NCBI RefSeq assembly: GCF_005403045.1
Contig: NZ_BJCL01000005.1
Location: 186,001 to 250,000 of the forward strand
From: Pseudaquabacterium pictum
GTDB lineage: Bacteria; Pseudomonadota; Gammaproteobacteria; Burkholderiales; Burkholderiaceae_C
Direction: 5' to 3'
DNA length: 64,000 nucleotides
Shown: piece after piece, positions 50,300 to 59,208 of the stretch
How the letters are laid out: every line of letters starts with the position of its first letter
Numbering within the stretch: the stretch's first letter is position 1
The notes under the pieces: model-generated
The model's input: the letters and a program-made list of their open reading frames with translations, nothing else
Database searches by the model: none
Told to the model about the DNA's origin: nothing
Made by a program: the position numbers and the translations under genes

Positions 50300-51112
50300 T
50301 CAGCCGGCGGCGCGGCGGCGCGCCGCCGTGCCGCGCGGCGGCCGGGCGGCCGGGTTGGGCGCCTGGCAGTGCACCACCGTCGAACCGTCGTCCAGCACCT
50401 GCAGTTCGCCGGCACGGGTCAGCGCCATCATCACCCGGCTGACCATGGCCCGCGAGGCGCCGATCATGTCGGCGATGGCCTGGCGGCAGACGCGGCCGCG
50501 CACCACCGGCCGGCCGTCCCGCAGCTCGGCCAGATCCAGCAGCTGCTGCACCACGCAGCCGCGCACGTCGTGCAGCGCCAGCAGGGCGATGCGGCGGTTC
50601 TTGCGCCGCAGGCGCTGCACCGTCAGGCGCAGCAGTGCCTGCATCAGGGCCTGGGACTCCTGCAGGCAGTCGAGGAAGTCGTCCCGGCCGATCACCAGCA
50701 CCTCGCTGGGCAGGGTGCAGCGCACGGCGGCGTACTGCGGCTGGGCGTCGATGGCGCTCAGCTCGCCGAAGTGGTCGCCCGAGCGCAGCTGGTCCACCAG
50801 CAGCGAGCGGCCGCGCAGGTTGTGCCGCAGCACCTGGGCCTGGCCCTGCAAGAGCACGAACAGCCCCGCCTCTTGGCTTGCCTGGTCCACCACCATGGCA
50901 TGGCGGCCCAGACGGCGCAGCACCGCGCGCCGCGCCAGCAGGGCAAGCAGCTCGGGCTCCAGGTCATGGAACAGCGGCACGCCGCGCAGCATCTCCACGG
51001 TCACCGACGGCCGCGTGGTCGCCGGCGCTGCCGGCCTGGGCGCGGCCACCTGCACCGGCAGCACAGGGAGGAGGACGTCGCTGCGGTGGTCAGGAGCGCT
51101 GAGAAGGGTCAT
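50300..51112 (-). CDS. Crp/Fnr-family transcription regulator
   Basis: Regulator of 270 residues with an N-terminal cNMP-binding-like domain (about 40-155; GLFVLLQGQAQVLRHN, RSGDHFGELSAID) and a C-terminal winged helix (RQAIADMIGASRAMVSRVMM). The Arg/Ser phosphate-binding pair typical of Crp is not evident, and no cysteine cluster of Fnr type is present, so the effector is unknown. The first 30 residues are proline-rich linker-like sequence. It lies on the same strand, upstream of the paired histidine kinases, separated by 123 bases. An AT-rich, GATC-dense stretch precedes it. Confidence 0.9.
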   Translation of the reverse strand: MTLLSAPDHRSDVLLPVLPVQVAAPRPAAPATTRPSVTVEMLRGVPLFHDLEPELLALLARRAVLRRLGRHAMVVDQASQEAGLFVLLQGQAQVLRHNLRGRSLLVDQLRSGDHFGELSAIDAQPQYAAVRCTLPSEVLVIGRDDFLDCLQESQALMQALLRLTVQRLRRKNRRIALLALHDVRGCVVQQLLDLAELRDGRPVVRGRVCRQAIADMIGASRAMVSRVMMALTRAGELQVLDDGSTVVHCQAPNPAARPPRGTAARRRAAG

Positions 51113-51123
51113 GGCGTGGGCGG

Positions 51124-51162
51124 GCTGATCTCAGCAAGATCATATCTGATCATGCTGATCAG
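51124..51162. promoter_or_regulatory. GATC-dense AT-rich element upstream of the Crp/Fnr gene
   Basis: Four GATC tetramers at 51127, 51138, 51148 and 51157 are spaced 11, 10 and 9 bases apart, about one helical turn. Three are embedded in CTGATC, and the last two form an imperfect palindrome. The stretch is AT-rich against a very GC-rich background and ends 12 bases upstream of the start codon. It is a candidate operator, perhaps for autoregulation, or a methylation-sensitive site. Confidence 0.5.
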
Positions 51163-51218
51163 CGCGACGCGCAGGCAACCGTCCGGCGGGGCAGCCGAGG
51201 CTCAAAACGACCGGTGGA

Positions 51219-51236
51219 GCGCGCCTGCCGGCGCGC
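51219..51236 (-). terminator. Weak hairpin after the PurM-like gene
   Basis: A 7-bp GC stem (51219-51225 with 51230-51236) lies immediately after the stop on the minus strand. The nearest T-run is 14 bases further on, so termination would be inefficient. Confidence 0.35.
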
Positions 51237-51239
51237 GGA

Positions 51240-52367
51240 TCAGCGCAGCTGCAGCGCGTCGTCGCCGAAGCGCAGGCCCAGCGGCTCGATCAGCAGTTGC
51301 TTGGGGCCGGCCTCGACCGTGCCGGCCACGCGGGCGCCAATGCCCAGGCCCTGGGCGATGGCCACGGTGCGCTCGGCATCGCCGGGGGCGACGAACAGGG
51401 CAAAGCCGGCGCCCATGTTCAGCGTGCTGTAGGCCTCCTGGTCGTCCTGCTGGGCCTGCTGCTGGATGAAGCGCAGCACCGGCGGCACCGGCGGCACGGT
51501 GTGGATGCGGTAGGTGAAGGTTCCCGGGTGGCGCAGCAGCTTGCGCCAGCCATGGCCGGTGATGTTGGCGTTGTAGTGCGGCACGATGCCGGCCGCCCAC
51601 AGGGCCTCGGTCACCGGCGAGTACAGCACGGTGGGCGCCAGCAGGGCCTCGCCGTAGCTGAGGCCGGGCGCGATCTCGGTCAGGTAGCCCTGCGGCAGCC
51701 GCTCCACCAGCTTGCGGGCCAGGCTCAGGCCGTTGGCATGGATGCCGCTGGAATCGAGCAGCACGATGGCATCGCCGGCGGCCAGCCTGTCGCCCACGCT
51801 CAGCCGCTGCTTGGGGTTGACCAGGCCGGTGCAGCTGGCCGCCAGGTCGATGCGGCCGCCCTCGACGATGCCGGCCAGGGCCGGCGTCTCGCCGCCGCCC
51901 CAGGCCACGCCGCAGGTGTCGCAGGCGGCCTTCCAGCCGGCCACCAGCGCCTGCGCGCGGGTGGCGTCGCCAAACCAGTCCGATCCCCCGGCGGCCCAGT
52001 AGGCCTGCACCACCAGCGGTGTGGCGCCGACGGTGATCAGGTCGTTGACCGCCATCGCGATGGTGTCCTGGGCGATGCCGGCATACCAGCTGCGGCCGGT
52101 CAGCGCCGCCATCTCGTCGGCCACCAGGGCCTTGGAGCCCAGGCATTCGACGATGCTGGCGATGTAGAACGGCCCGACATCGACCACATAGGCCGATTCA
52201 CCGCGCGAGGCCGCCACTTCGGTGAAGCCATGCCCTGCCAGATGCCCGGCCGTGGCCGCGGCGGCGCGCTGGGCGCTGACCTTCAGCGGGTCGATCAGGT
52301 CGTAGTTGACGCCCGCTTGTTCGTAACTGAGGGTGCCGGGGCTGGAGGGGGCATGGTGGGAACTCAT
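51240..52367 (-). CDS. AIR synthase-related (PurM-like) protein
   Basis: A 375-residue protein of the PurM/ThiL/SelD ATP-binding superfamily. It opens like PurM (SYEQAGVNYDLIDPLKVSAQ) and has DVGPFYIASIVECLGSKALVADEM, WGGGETPALAGIV and the C-terminal STLNMGAGFALFV. However, the glycine-rich ATP-binding loop and several catalytic-region stretches differ from standard PurM, and the family is annotated as AIR synthase-related. It may be a second phosphoribosylformylglycinamidine cyclo-ligase or act on another substrate. It is transcribed divergently from dnaX across 82 bases. Confidence 0.75.
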   Translation of the reverse strand: MSSHHAPSSPGTLSYEQAGVNYDLIDPLKVSAQRAAAATAGHLAGHGFTEVAASRGESAYVVDVGPFYIASIVECLGSKALVADEMAALTGRSWYAGIAQDTIAMAVNDLITVGATPLVVQAYWAAGGSDWFGDATRAQALVAGWKAACDTCGVAWGGGETPALAGIVEGGRIDLAASCTGLVNPKQRLSVGDRLAAGDAIVLLDSSGIHANGLSLARKLVERLPQGYLTEIAPGLSYGEALLAPTVLYSPVTEALWAAGIVPHYNANITGHGWRKLLRHPGTFTYRIHTVPPVPPVLRFIQQQAQQDDQEAYSTLNMGAGFALFVAPGDAERTVAIAQGLGIGARVAGTVEAGPKQLLIEPLGLRFGDDALQLR

Positions 52368-52437
52368 GCCCGGGATTATCGGCGAGGCCCCGCGCCCGCC
52401 CGCCCCGCCGGCCCCCGGCCGGCCGGGGGGCGCCGCC

Positions 52438-52443
52438 TAGAAT
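52438..52443 (+). promoter_or_regulatory. -10-like hexamer of dnaX (leaderless spacing)
   Basis: TAGAAT ends exactly six bases before the dnaX ATG, with no Shine-Dalgarno in the very GC-rich upstream DNA. The predicted transcript starts at the start codon. No -35 can be made out. Confidence 0.45.
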
Positions 52444-52449
52444 GCCGTG

Positions 52450-54432
52450 ATGTCTCATGTCGTCCTGGCCCGCAAGTACCGGCCCCGCAGCTTTGCGCAG
52501 ATGGTGGGCCAGGCGCATGTGGTGCAGGCGCTCGGCAATGCGCTGAGCAGCGGGCGGCTGCACCATGCCTATCTGTTCACCGGCACGCGGGGCATCGGCA
52601 AGACCACGGTCAGCCGCATCCTGGCCAAGAGCCTGAACTGCACCGGCCCCGACGGCACCGGCGGTGTCACTGCCGCGCCCTGCGGCGTCTGCCAGGCCTG
52701 CACCGAGATCGATGCCGACCGCTACATCGACTACATCGAGCTCGACGCCGCCAGCAACCGCAGCATCGACGAGATCCGCGAGCTGATCGAGCGCGCCGCC
52801 TACAAGCCCAGCGTCGGCCGCTACAAGGTCTTCATGATCGACGAGGCGCACCAGCTCACCAAGGACGCCTTCAACGCCTTGCTGAAGACGCTGGAGGAGC
52901 CGCCCGAGTACCTGAAGTTCGTGCTGGCCACCACCGACCCCGAGAAGATGCTGCCCACGGTGCTCAGCCGCTGCCTGCAGTTCAACCTGCGGCCGATGGC
53001 ACCCGAGACCGTGGCCGCCCACCTGCAGCAGGTGCTGGCCGCCGAGGGCGTGGCCGCCGATGCCGGCGCCATCCGCCTGTTGTCGCGGGCGGCGCGCGGC
53101 TCGATGCGTGATGCGCTGTCGCTCACCGACCAGGCCATCGCCTTCGGCGCCGGCAGCCTGGCCGAGGACGGCGTGCGGGCGATGCTGGGCACGGTCGACC
53201 GCTCGCATGCCGCGGCGCTGGTGCAGGCCCTGGCCGGCCGCGACGGCCCCGCCGTGCTGGCGACGGTGGATGCCCTGCGCGGCATGGGCCTGTCGGCCGC
53301 CGGCACGCTGGAGGAGATGGCCGGCCTGCTGCAGCAGATGGCGGTGGAGCAGGCCGTGCCCGGCGCGCTGGACGATGCCGACCCGGACGCTGCCGGCGCC
53401 CGTGCCCTGGCCGCCCAGCTGCCGCCGGACGAGACCCAGCTGCTCTACAGCATCGTGGTGCATGGCCGGGTCGAACTGAGCCTGCTGTCCGATGAATACG
53501 CCGCGCTGACCATGGTGCTGCTGCGCCTGCTGGCCTTTCCGCCGGCCGGGCCGGCACCGGTGCCGGCCGGTGCGCCGCGTGCCGCGCCGCTGGTCGCTGC
53601 CCCGCGCGAGGCGCGCAGCACGGCGCCCGCACGGCCTTCAGCAGCGGCCTTGCCGGCGGTGCCGGCCGCGCCGCCGCCGCGGCCGGCACCGGCCACGCCA
53701 CCCGTGCTGCAGGCGCCAGCCGGGCCGGCTGTGGCTCCGCGCCCGGCCGCCCCACCGCCCGCACCCGCTGCTGCCCGCGCGCCTGCCCCGGCGCCCCGGC
53801 GCCTCACCGCCGAGGAGCCGCCGCCCTGGGCCGAAGAGGCGGTGCCGGACGACGACGGCGCGCAGGGCGCGTCCGATGCCGTCCTGCCACCGGACGAGCC
53901 GGTCGCCGACGCGCCGGTCATGGCCCGCCCGGTACCTGCCGCAGCCGCTGCGGTGGAGCCGGTGGCACCGCTGGTCACCACCCCGCTGGGTGACCGCTGG
54001 GCCGCGCTGGTGCGCCCGCTGGCCGCCGCCGGCAACCTGGTGGCCATGGTGCGTGAACTGGCCTGGCAGGCCGAGCTGCTGGCCGTGACCCCGGTCGACA
54101 GCGGCGGCCATCGCTGGCAGCTGCGGGTCGAGCGTGAGAGCCTGCGCAACCCCAGCCTGGCGGCCAAGCTGGCGGCCGCGCTGACCGAGGCCCTGGGCGA
54201 ACCCGCCCAGGTGGAGGTGGTGGCCGGCGTGGCGCAGGACGCCATCACCCGCCGCGACAACCACGCCCGCGAGACGGCCCAGCGCGCGGCCGAACAACTG
54301 ATCCAGGCCGACCCCGAGGTGCGCGCGCTGATGGCACAGTTCCGCACCGCCCGCCTCGTGCCGGGCTCGGTCAAACCCCTGGCCGCCGACGGCGGCGGTC
54401 CGCAATCCAACCCGAAGGCATCCCCACCATGA
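52450..54432 (+). CDS. dnaX: DNA polymerase III subunit gamma/tau
   Basis: Clamp-loader ATPase of 660 residues. The N-terminal AAA+ module starts [20 protein letters not shown], with Walker [10 protein letters not shown] (Lys51), the zinc module cysteines in [13 protein letters not shown]-box [10 protein letters not shown] and SRC (LSRCLQF). Domain III follows, then a proline/alanine-rich linker of about 150 residues (about 365-510) and the tau-specific C-terminal domain. I see no A-rich slippery site of the E. coli type, so a separate gamma product is not evident. Its stop overlaps the start of ybaB. Confidence 0.96.
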   Translation: MSHVVLARKYRPRSFAQMVGQAHVVQALGNALSSGRLHHAYLFTGTRGIGKTTVSRILAKSLNCTGPDGTGGVTAAPCGVCQACTEIDADRYIDYIELDAASNRSIDEIRELIERAAYKPSVGRYKVFMIDEAHQLTKDAFNALLKTLEEPPEYLKFVLATTDPEKMLPTVLSRCLQFNLRPMAPETVAAHLQQVLAAEGVAADAGAIRLLSRAARGSMRDALSLTDQAIAFGAGSLAEDGVRAMLGTVDRSHAAALVQALAGRDGPAVLATVDALRGMGLSAAGTLEEMAGLLQQMAVEQAVPGALDDADPDAAGARALAAQLPPDETQLLYSIVVHGRVELSLLSDEYAALTMVLLRLLAFPPAGPAPVPAGAPRAAPLVAAPREARSTAPARPSAAALPAVPAAPPPRPAPATPPVLQAPAGPAVAPRPAAPPPAPAAARAPAPAPRRLTAEEPPPWAEEAVPDDDGAQGASDAVLPPDEPVADAPVMARPVPAAAAAVEPVAPLVTTPLGDRWAALVRPLAAAGNLVAMVRELAWQAELLAVTPVDSGGHRWQLRVERESLRNPSLAAKLAAALTEALGEPAQVEVVAGVAQDAITRRDNHARETAQRAAEQLIQADPEVRALMAQFRTARLVPGSVKPLAADGGGPQSNPKASPP

Positions 54433-54755
54433 TGAAGAACCAACTGGCCGGCCTGATGAAGCAGGCCCAGGCCATGCAGGACAACCTGAAGAAGGCCCAG
54501 GACGAGCTCGCCACCATCGAGGTGACCGGCGAATCCGGCGCCGGTCTGGTCAAGGTGCAGATGACCTGCAAGCACGACGTGCGCCGCGTCACCATCGACC
54601 CCAGCCTGCTGGCCGACGACAAGGACATGCTGGAAGACCTGGTGGCCGCCGCCATCAACGACGCGGTGCGCCGCGTCGAGGCAACCACGCAGGAGAAGAT
54701 GGGCAAGCTCACCGCCGGGATGCCCAACATCCCCGGCATGAAGTTCCCGTTCTGA
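54429..54755 (+). CDS. ybaB: YbaB/EbfC nucleoid-associated protein
   Basis: Small homodimeric DNA-binding protein of 108 residues with the family core [22 protein letters not shown], in which MKQAQAMQ is diagnostic, then [21 protein letters not shown] and a Met/Pro-rich tail ([10 protein letters not shown]). Function is bound to nucleoid organisation and it is nearly always found between dnaX and recR. ATG 54429 overlaps the dnaX stop; a second ATG follows directly, so the start may be one codon later. Confidence 0.95.
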   Translation: MMKNQLAGLMKQAQAMQDNLKKAQDELATIEVTGESGAGLVKVQMTCKHDVRRVTIDPSLLADDKDMLEDLVAAAINDAVRRVEATTQEKMGKLTAGMPNIPGMKFPF

Positions 54756-54762
54756 TCCCGCG

Positions 54763-55368
54763 GTGGCCGAGCGCAGCCTGGAAGGCCTGATCGACGCGCT
54801 GCGGCGGCTGCCCGGCGTGGGCCAGAAATCGGCGCAGCGCATGGCCTACCACCTGCTGCAGCATGACCGCGACGGCGCCCAGCGCCTGGCGCAGGCGCTG
54901 CAGACGGCCACGCTGGCGGTGCAGCACTGCCAGCGCTGCCACACCTTCACCGAAGAGGCGCTGTGTGCCACCTGCAGCGATGCGCAGCGCGATGCGCGCC
55001 AGCTGTTGGTGGTGGAAAGCCCGGCCGACCAGGCGGCGGTGGAGCGCAGCGGCAGCTACCGCGGCCTGTACTTCGTGCTGATGGGCCGGCTCAGCCCGCT
55101 CGATGGCATCGGCCTGGCCGACATCGGCGTGCACCCGCTGCTGGAGCGCGCGGCCGACGGCGTGGTGCAGGAGGTGATCCTGGCCACCGGCTTCTCGGCC
55201 GAGGGCGAGGCCACCGCCCATGTGCTGGCGCAGGCGCTGCGCAGCCTGCCGGGGCCCGGCGGCGCGCCGCTGACGGTCACCCGCCTGGCGCGTGGCGTGC
55301 CGGTGGGCAGCGAGCTGGAATACGTCGACCTGTCGACCCTGGCCCATGCGCTGAGCGACCGGCGCTGA
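54763..55368 (+). CDS. recR: Recombination mediator RecR
   Basis: Helps RecF and RecO load RecA at gaps. The 201-residue protein has a helix-hairpin-helix ([17 protein letters not shown]), a zinc site of Cys56, Cys59, Cys68 and Cys71 ([13 protein letters not shown]), a Toprim domain ([14 protein letters not shown] onward) and a Walker-like C-terminal region [12 protein letters not shown]. It starts with GTG seven bases after ybaB, with no strong Shine-Dalgarno, likely by coupling within dnaX-ybaB-recR. Confidence 0.96.
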   Translation: MAERSLEGLIDALRRLPGVGQKSAQRMAYHLLQHDRDGAQRLAQALQTATLAVQHCQRCHTFTEEALCATCSDAQRDARQLLVVESPADQAAVERSGSYRGLYFVLMGRLSPLDGIGLADIGVHPLLERAADGVVQEVILATGFSAEGEATAHVLAQALRSLPGPGGAPLTVTRLARGVPVGSELEYVDLSTLAHALSDRR

Positions 55369-55389
55369 GCGCCGGCGTCAGCCGCGTGC

Positions 55390-56985
55390 TCAGTTGGCCC
55401 GGGTGCGGGCGGTGGCGGCGGGCTTGCTCAGCCGCTTGGCGGCGCCGGCCTTGGCGGCCACCCGCGTGGGCTTGCTGGCCACCATCACCGTCACCGCCTG
55501 GCCCGGCTTGAAGCGCGCGCCCACGGCCACGTTGTTGAGCTGGGCCACCTGCTCGGGCCGCATGCGGAAGCGCTTGGCCACTGCGGCCACGCTGTCGCCC
55601 TTCTTGCCGGCCTTGAAGGTCTGGCGGCGCAGCGGCGGCACGTCGGGCGCCAGCGCCAGCATGGCGTTGTCGGCGATGTGCTCGGCCACGTCCTCGGTGC
55701 GGTGGGCACTGCGCGGCACCAGCAGGGTGGAGCCGGCCTTCACCAGCATGCCCTTGGGGATGTTGTTGACGCTGCGCAGCTGGGCCTCGTCCATGCCCAC
55801 CAGGCGGGCGGCCTCGGCCGGCTTCACCGTCTTCGGTGCCACCCAGGCCGTCCAGCTGGCCAGGTTGCCGCGGTGCTGGCGCAGCCCGCGCACGAACTGG
55901 CTGGCGTTGTCGTAGGGCAGCAGCACCTGCGGCGTGCCGGCAGCCAGGATCACCGGCTTGTTCATCTGCGGGTTGAGCTGCTTGAACTCGTCCAGCGGCA
56001 CACCGGCCAGGCGCGCCGCCAGGTCCAGGTCGATGTCGCGGTCCAGCGCCACCGACACGAAGTACGGGTGGTTCTGCAGCACCGGCAGGCGCAGGCCGAA
56101 GGCCTGCGGATTGGCGACGATGTTCTCCACCGCCTGCAGCTTGGGCAGGTAGTTGCGCGTCTCGTCGGGCATGCGCAGGCTGTCGTAGTCGGTGGGCAGG
56201 CCGGCGCGCTGGTTGCGGTCGATCGCGCGCTGCACGCTGCCCTGGCCCCAGTTGTACGCGGCCAGCGCCAACTGCCAGTCGCCGAACATGCCGTGCAGCA
56301 TCTGCAGGTAGTCGAGTGCGGCGCGGGTGGAGGCCAGCACGTCGCGGCGGTCGTCGCGGAAGACGTTCTGCCGCAGGTCGAAATCACGCCCGGTGCCGGG
56401 GATGAACTGCCACATGCCGGACGCCTTGGCGCTGCTCATGGCCTGCGGGTTGAAGGCGCTCTCGATGAAGGGCAGCAGGGCCAGCTCGGTGGGCAGGCCG
56501 CGGCGGTTCACTTCCTCGACGATGTGGAACAGGTAGCGGCCGCCGCGCTCGGTCATGCGCTGGACGTAGTCGGGTCGGCTGGCGTAGTACTGCTGCCATT
56601 TCTCGACCCGCTCGTTCTGGAGGTCAGGAATGGCCGTGCCCTGGCGAACCCGCGCCCAGAGATCGGTCTGGCTGCCGGGGGCGCCCAGGTCGAGCAGTTC
56701 GGTGGGGCGCAGCGGGTCGACGGCGATCGGGTCGGGCGTGGCCGGCTGTGGCACCACGTCGACCAGGGCTGGCGCTGCCGCGGGTGCCGGTGCGGCCACC
56801 GGCAACGGTGCCGGCTGGGCGGCCGCCACCTGGGCGGCGGCGATGGGGGCGGTGGCCGGCGTCTGCAGGCCGGGGCCAGTGGCGCAGGCACTGACCAGGG
56901 CGGCCAGCGCCAGCGGCAGCAGGCGCAGGCTCAGCCTTGCGGTCGGGTGGTGGGGCAGGGCCAGGCCGGCATGGGGCGGTGTCAT
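55390..56985 (-). CDS. mltD: Membrane-bound lytic murein transglycosylase D with LysM repeats
   Basis: Outer-membrane lipoprotein of 531 residues that cuts peptidoglycan glycan strands. The lipobox is VSAC (Cys34), followed by a Pro/Ala-rich linker and an SLT domain (about 120-330) with catalytic Glu175 in LLPFIESAFNP, GMWQFIPGTGRDF and LALAAYNWGQGSV. The C-terminal part has one degenerate (about 395-435) and one clearer LysM repeat (about 465-510, FKAGKKGDSVAAVAKRF), then a basic tail. The start overlaps the gloB stop by four bases. The Lys/Arg-rich C-terminal 30 residues are unusual for MltD. Confidence 0.93.
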   Translation of the reverse strand: MTPPHAGLALPHHPTARLSLRLLPLALAALVSACATGPGLQTPATAPIAAAQVAAAQPAPLPVAAPAPAAAPALVDVVPQPATPDPIAVDPLRPTELLDLGAPGSQTDLWARVRQGTAIPDLQNERVEKWQQYYASRPDYVQRMTERGGRYLFHIVEEVNRRGLPTELALLPFIESAFNPQAMSSAKASGMWQFIPGTGRDFDLRQNVFRDDRRDVLASTRAALDYLQMLHGMFGDWQLALAAYNWGQGSVQRAIDRNQRAGLPTDYDSLRMPDETRNYLPKLQAVENIVANPQAFGLRLPVLQNHPYFVSVALDRDIDLDLAARLAGVPLDEFKQLNPQMNKPVILAAGTPQVLLPYDNASQFVRGLRQHRGNLASWTAWVAPKTVKPAEAARLVGMDEAQLRSVNNIPKGMLVKAGSTLLVPRSAHRTEDVAEHIADNAMLALAPDVPPLRRQTFKAGKKGDSVAAVAKRFRMRPEQVAQLNNVAVGARFKPGQAVTVMVASKPTRVAAKAGAAKRLSKPAATARTRAN

Positions 56986-57755
56986 CGGAAATTGTTCTTC
57001 CATTCGCGCAGGGCGCCCAGCACCGCGGGCCCGCTGGGGTCGGCCGCCCCGCGGGACTGCGCGGCGGTGATCACGTCGGGCGCATCGCAGCGCATGAAGG
57101 GGTTGATCGCACGCTCTTGCGCGATGGTGGAGGGCAGGGTGGGCAGGCCGTCGGCGCGCAGGGCGCGGCAGGCCAGGGTGTAGCGCGCCAGCGCGGCATT
57201 GGCCGGCTCGACCGCCTGGGCGAACTTCAGGTTGCTCTCGGTGTACTCGTGGGCGCAGCACACCCGGGTGTCGCCGGGCAGGTCGGCCAGGCGGCCGAGC
57301 GACTGGTGCATCTGCGCCGGCGTGCCTTCGAACAGCCGGCCGCAACCGCCCGAGAACAGCGTGTCACCGCAGAACAGCACCGGCGCCTGGCCATCCTGCG
57401 CCGGCAGGAAATAGGCGATGTGGCCGGCGGTGTGGCCGGGCACGTCGATCACCTGGAACCGCAGACCCAACACCTCGACGCGGTCACCATCGGTCAGCGG
57501 CTGGAAGGGCTGGGGGATGGATTCGCGCGCCGGGCCGTAGACCGGGCCCTGCAGCCGCGGCCGCAACGCTGCCACGCCACCGACATGATCGGGGTGGTGG
57601 TGCGTCACTAGAATGGCGGCCAGCGCGAGGCCCTGGGCATCCAGCGCAGCTGCCACGGGTGCCGCATCACCCGGATCGACCACGATGGCCTGGCGGTCAT
57701 CGTGCAGCATCCAGATGTAGTTGTCGGTGAAGGCGGGCAGGGCTATCAGTTTCAT
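56982..57755 (-). CDS. gloB: Hydroxyacylglutathione hydrolase (glyoxalase II)
   Basis: Hydrolyses S-lactoylglutathione in methylglyoxal detoxification. The 257-residue metallo-beta-lactamase-fold enzyme has the metal motif His52-x-His54-x-Asp56-His57 (VTHHHPDHVGG), further ligands in VPGHTAGHIAYF and CAHEYTESNLKF, and the FCGDTLFSGGCGRLFEG region. ATG 57755 is preferred to a TTG three codons upstream. A TATAAT on the minus strand (57772-57777) gives a leader of about ten bases. Its ATG shares a CATG palindrome with the ATG of the divergent methyltransferase. Confidence 0.96.
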   Translation of the reverse strand: MKLIALPAFTDNYIWMLHDDRQAIVVDPGDAAPVAAALDAQGLALAAILVTHHHPDHVGGVAALRPRLQGPVYGPARESIPQPFQPLTDGDRVEVLGLRFQVIDVPGHTAGHIAYFLPAQDGQAPVLFCGDTLFSGGCGRLFEGTPAQMHQSLGRLADLPGDTRVCCAHEYTESNLKFAQAVEPANAALARYTLACRALRADGLPTLPSTIAQERAINPFMRCDAPDVITAAQSRGAADPSGPAVLGALREWKNNFR

Positions 57756-58632
57756 GACGCGCAATCCATCGATTATAGAGTTGGCCCAGTGGCTGCAGAG
57801 CCCGCCCGGCCGCTACCTGCTGGACTGGGAACAGGCCCAGCTGGACCGCACCGTGACCGACCTGTTCGGCTTCCATGCGCTGCAGCTGGGGCTGCCCGAT
57901 CTGGCCGGCCTGCGGGCCAACCGCATGCCGCACCGCTGGGTGGCCAGCGACAGCCTGCGCGCGCCCGAAGCCCTGCCGCTGCCGGTGGCCGATGATGCCC
58001 TGTCCACGCTGATGCCGATGGATGCCGGCAGCGCTTTGCATTGTGATTTCGATGCGCTGCCTTTTCCCAACCAGAGCTTGGACCTGGTGGTGCTGCCGCA
58101 CACGCTGGAGCTGGCGCGCGATCCGCACGACACCCTGCGCGAGGTGGAACGGGTGCTGGTGCCCGAGGGCCGCGTGGTCATCGTCGGCTTCAACCCGGCC
58201 AGCCTGTGGGGCCTGCGCCAGCATGCCGGCCACTGGCGCCAGCGCCTGGGCGGCCAGCGCCCGCTGTACCTGCCCAGCGCGGGCGAGTTCATCGGCTACC
58301 GCCGCGTGCGGGACTGGCTGCGCCTGCTGGGCTTCGAGGTCGAGCGTGGCCGCTTCGGCTGCTGGGCGCCGCCGCTGCGCTCGGAAGCCGGCCTGGCCCG
58401 CTTCGCCTGGATGGAGCAAGCCGGCCGCCGTGGCTGGCCGGTGCTGGGCGCGGTCTACATGGTCGAAGCCGTCAAGCGGGTGCGCGGCATGCGCCTGGTG
58501 GGCCTGGCCCGTCGGCAGAAGGTGGCCAAGCGGGCCGCTGCACCGGCGGTGGTGGCCAACCGCGGCACGCCACCGGCCTGGCGCCAGGGCTGGACCAATG
58601 CCGACGAGACACACACACAGGAGAACGACTGA
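57754..58632 (+). CDS. SAM-dependent methyltransferase-like protein
   Basis: A 292-residue class I methyltransferase-like protein (Methyltransf_11 type) that commonly sits between gloB and rnhA in proteobacteria. The glycine-rich SAM motif I is poorly preserved, while the later signature SLDLVVLPHTLELARDPHDTLREVERVLVPEGRVVI, seen in parts such as DLVVLPHTLEL and LREVERVLVPEGRVVIVGF, is strong. It may act on a small molecule or RNA; its target is unknown. The start codon overlaps that of gloB on the other strand (CATG), so its promoter must lie within gloB. The C-terminus is basic. Confidence 0.85.
   Translation: MTRNPSIIELAQWLQSPPGRYLLDWEQAQLDRTVTDLFGFHALQLGLPDLAGLRANRMPHRWVASDSLRAPEALPLPVADDALSTLMPMDAGSALHCDFDALPFPNQSLDLVVLPHTLELARDPHDTLREVERVLVPEGRVVIVGFNPASLWGLRQHAGHWRQRLGGQRPLYLPSAGEFIGYRRVRDWLRLLGFEVERGRFGCWAPPLRSEAGLARFAWMEQAGRRGWPVLGAVYMVEAVKRVRGMRLVGLARRQKVAKRAAAPAVVANRGTPPAWRQGWTNADETHTQEND
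57772..57777 (-). promoter_or_regulatory. -10 element of gloB inside the divergent gene
   Basis: Consensus TATAAT on the minus strand, about 17 bases upstream of the gloB ATG and inside the first codons of the methyltransferase gene. Transcription would start near 57765. Confidence 0.5.
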
Positions 58633-59097
58633 ATGCAAGACGACAGCCCGGCAGCGCCGGAACGCGTGGTGGTCTACACCGATGGCGCCTGCAAGGGCAA
58701 CCCCGGCCCGGGCGGCTGGGGTGCGTGGCTGCGCTGGGGCGCGCACGAGAAGGAGCTGTTCGGCGGCGAGGCTTCGACCACCAACAACCGCATGGAGCTG
58801 ACCGCGGTGATCGAGTCGCTGGCGCTGCTCAAGCGCCGCACGCCGGTGGCCATCTACACCGACAGCAGCTATGTGAAGGACGGCATCACCAGCTGGATCC
58901 ACGGCTGGAAGAAGCGCGGCTGGCGCACCGCCGACAACAAGCCGGTGAAGAACATCGAGCTGTGGCAGCGGCTGGACGCACTGGTGTCCAGCCACGATGT
59001 GCAGTGGCACTGGGTCAAGGGCCACTCGGGCGACCCGGGCAACGAGCGCGCCGACGCGCTGGCCAACCGCGGCGTCGACACCGTGCGGCTGCGCTGA
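58633..59097 (+). CDS. rnhA: Ribonuclease HI
   Basis: Degrades the RNA strand of RNA-DNA hybrids. The 154-residue enzyme has the four carboxylates Asp17 ([16 protein letters not shown]), Glu55 (RMELTAV), Asp77 ([10 protein letters not shown]) and Asp141 ([10 protein letters not shown]), and the active-site His131 in GHSGDPG. It starts directly after the TGA of the methyltransferase, with AGGAGA 11 bases upstream, so the two are one transcription unit. RNase HI next to gloB is a conserved proteobacterial arrangement. Confidence 0.97.
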   Translation: MQDDSPAAPERVVVYTDGACKGNPGPGGWGAWLRWGAHEKELFGGEASTTNNRMELTAVIESLALLKRRTPVAIYTDSSYVKDGITSWIHGWKKRGWRTADNKPVKNIELWQRLDALVSSHDVQWHWVKGHSGDPGNERADALANRGVDTVRLR

Positions 59098-59208
59098 GCT
59101 GCCGCCCCGCGGCCTGCACGGTCATCACCCCGCAGGCGGGTAGCCACGGGTGACAGCGGGGTCGGGGCGGCGCCGTTACATTCGAAGATTGACTTGACGC
59201 CAGGCCTG

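Noticed and set aside
52450-54432. Programmed frameshift in dnaX giving a gamma subunit
   Set aside because: No A-rich slippery heptamer or following pseudoknot is evident in this GC-rich gene.
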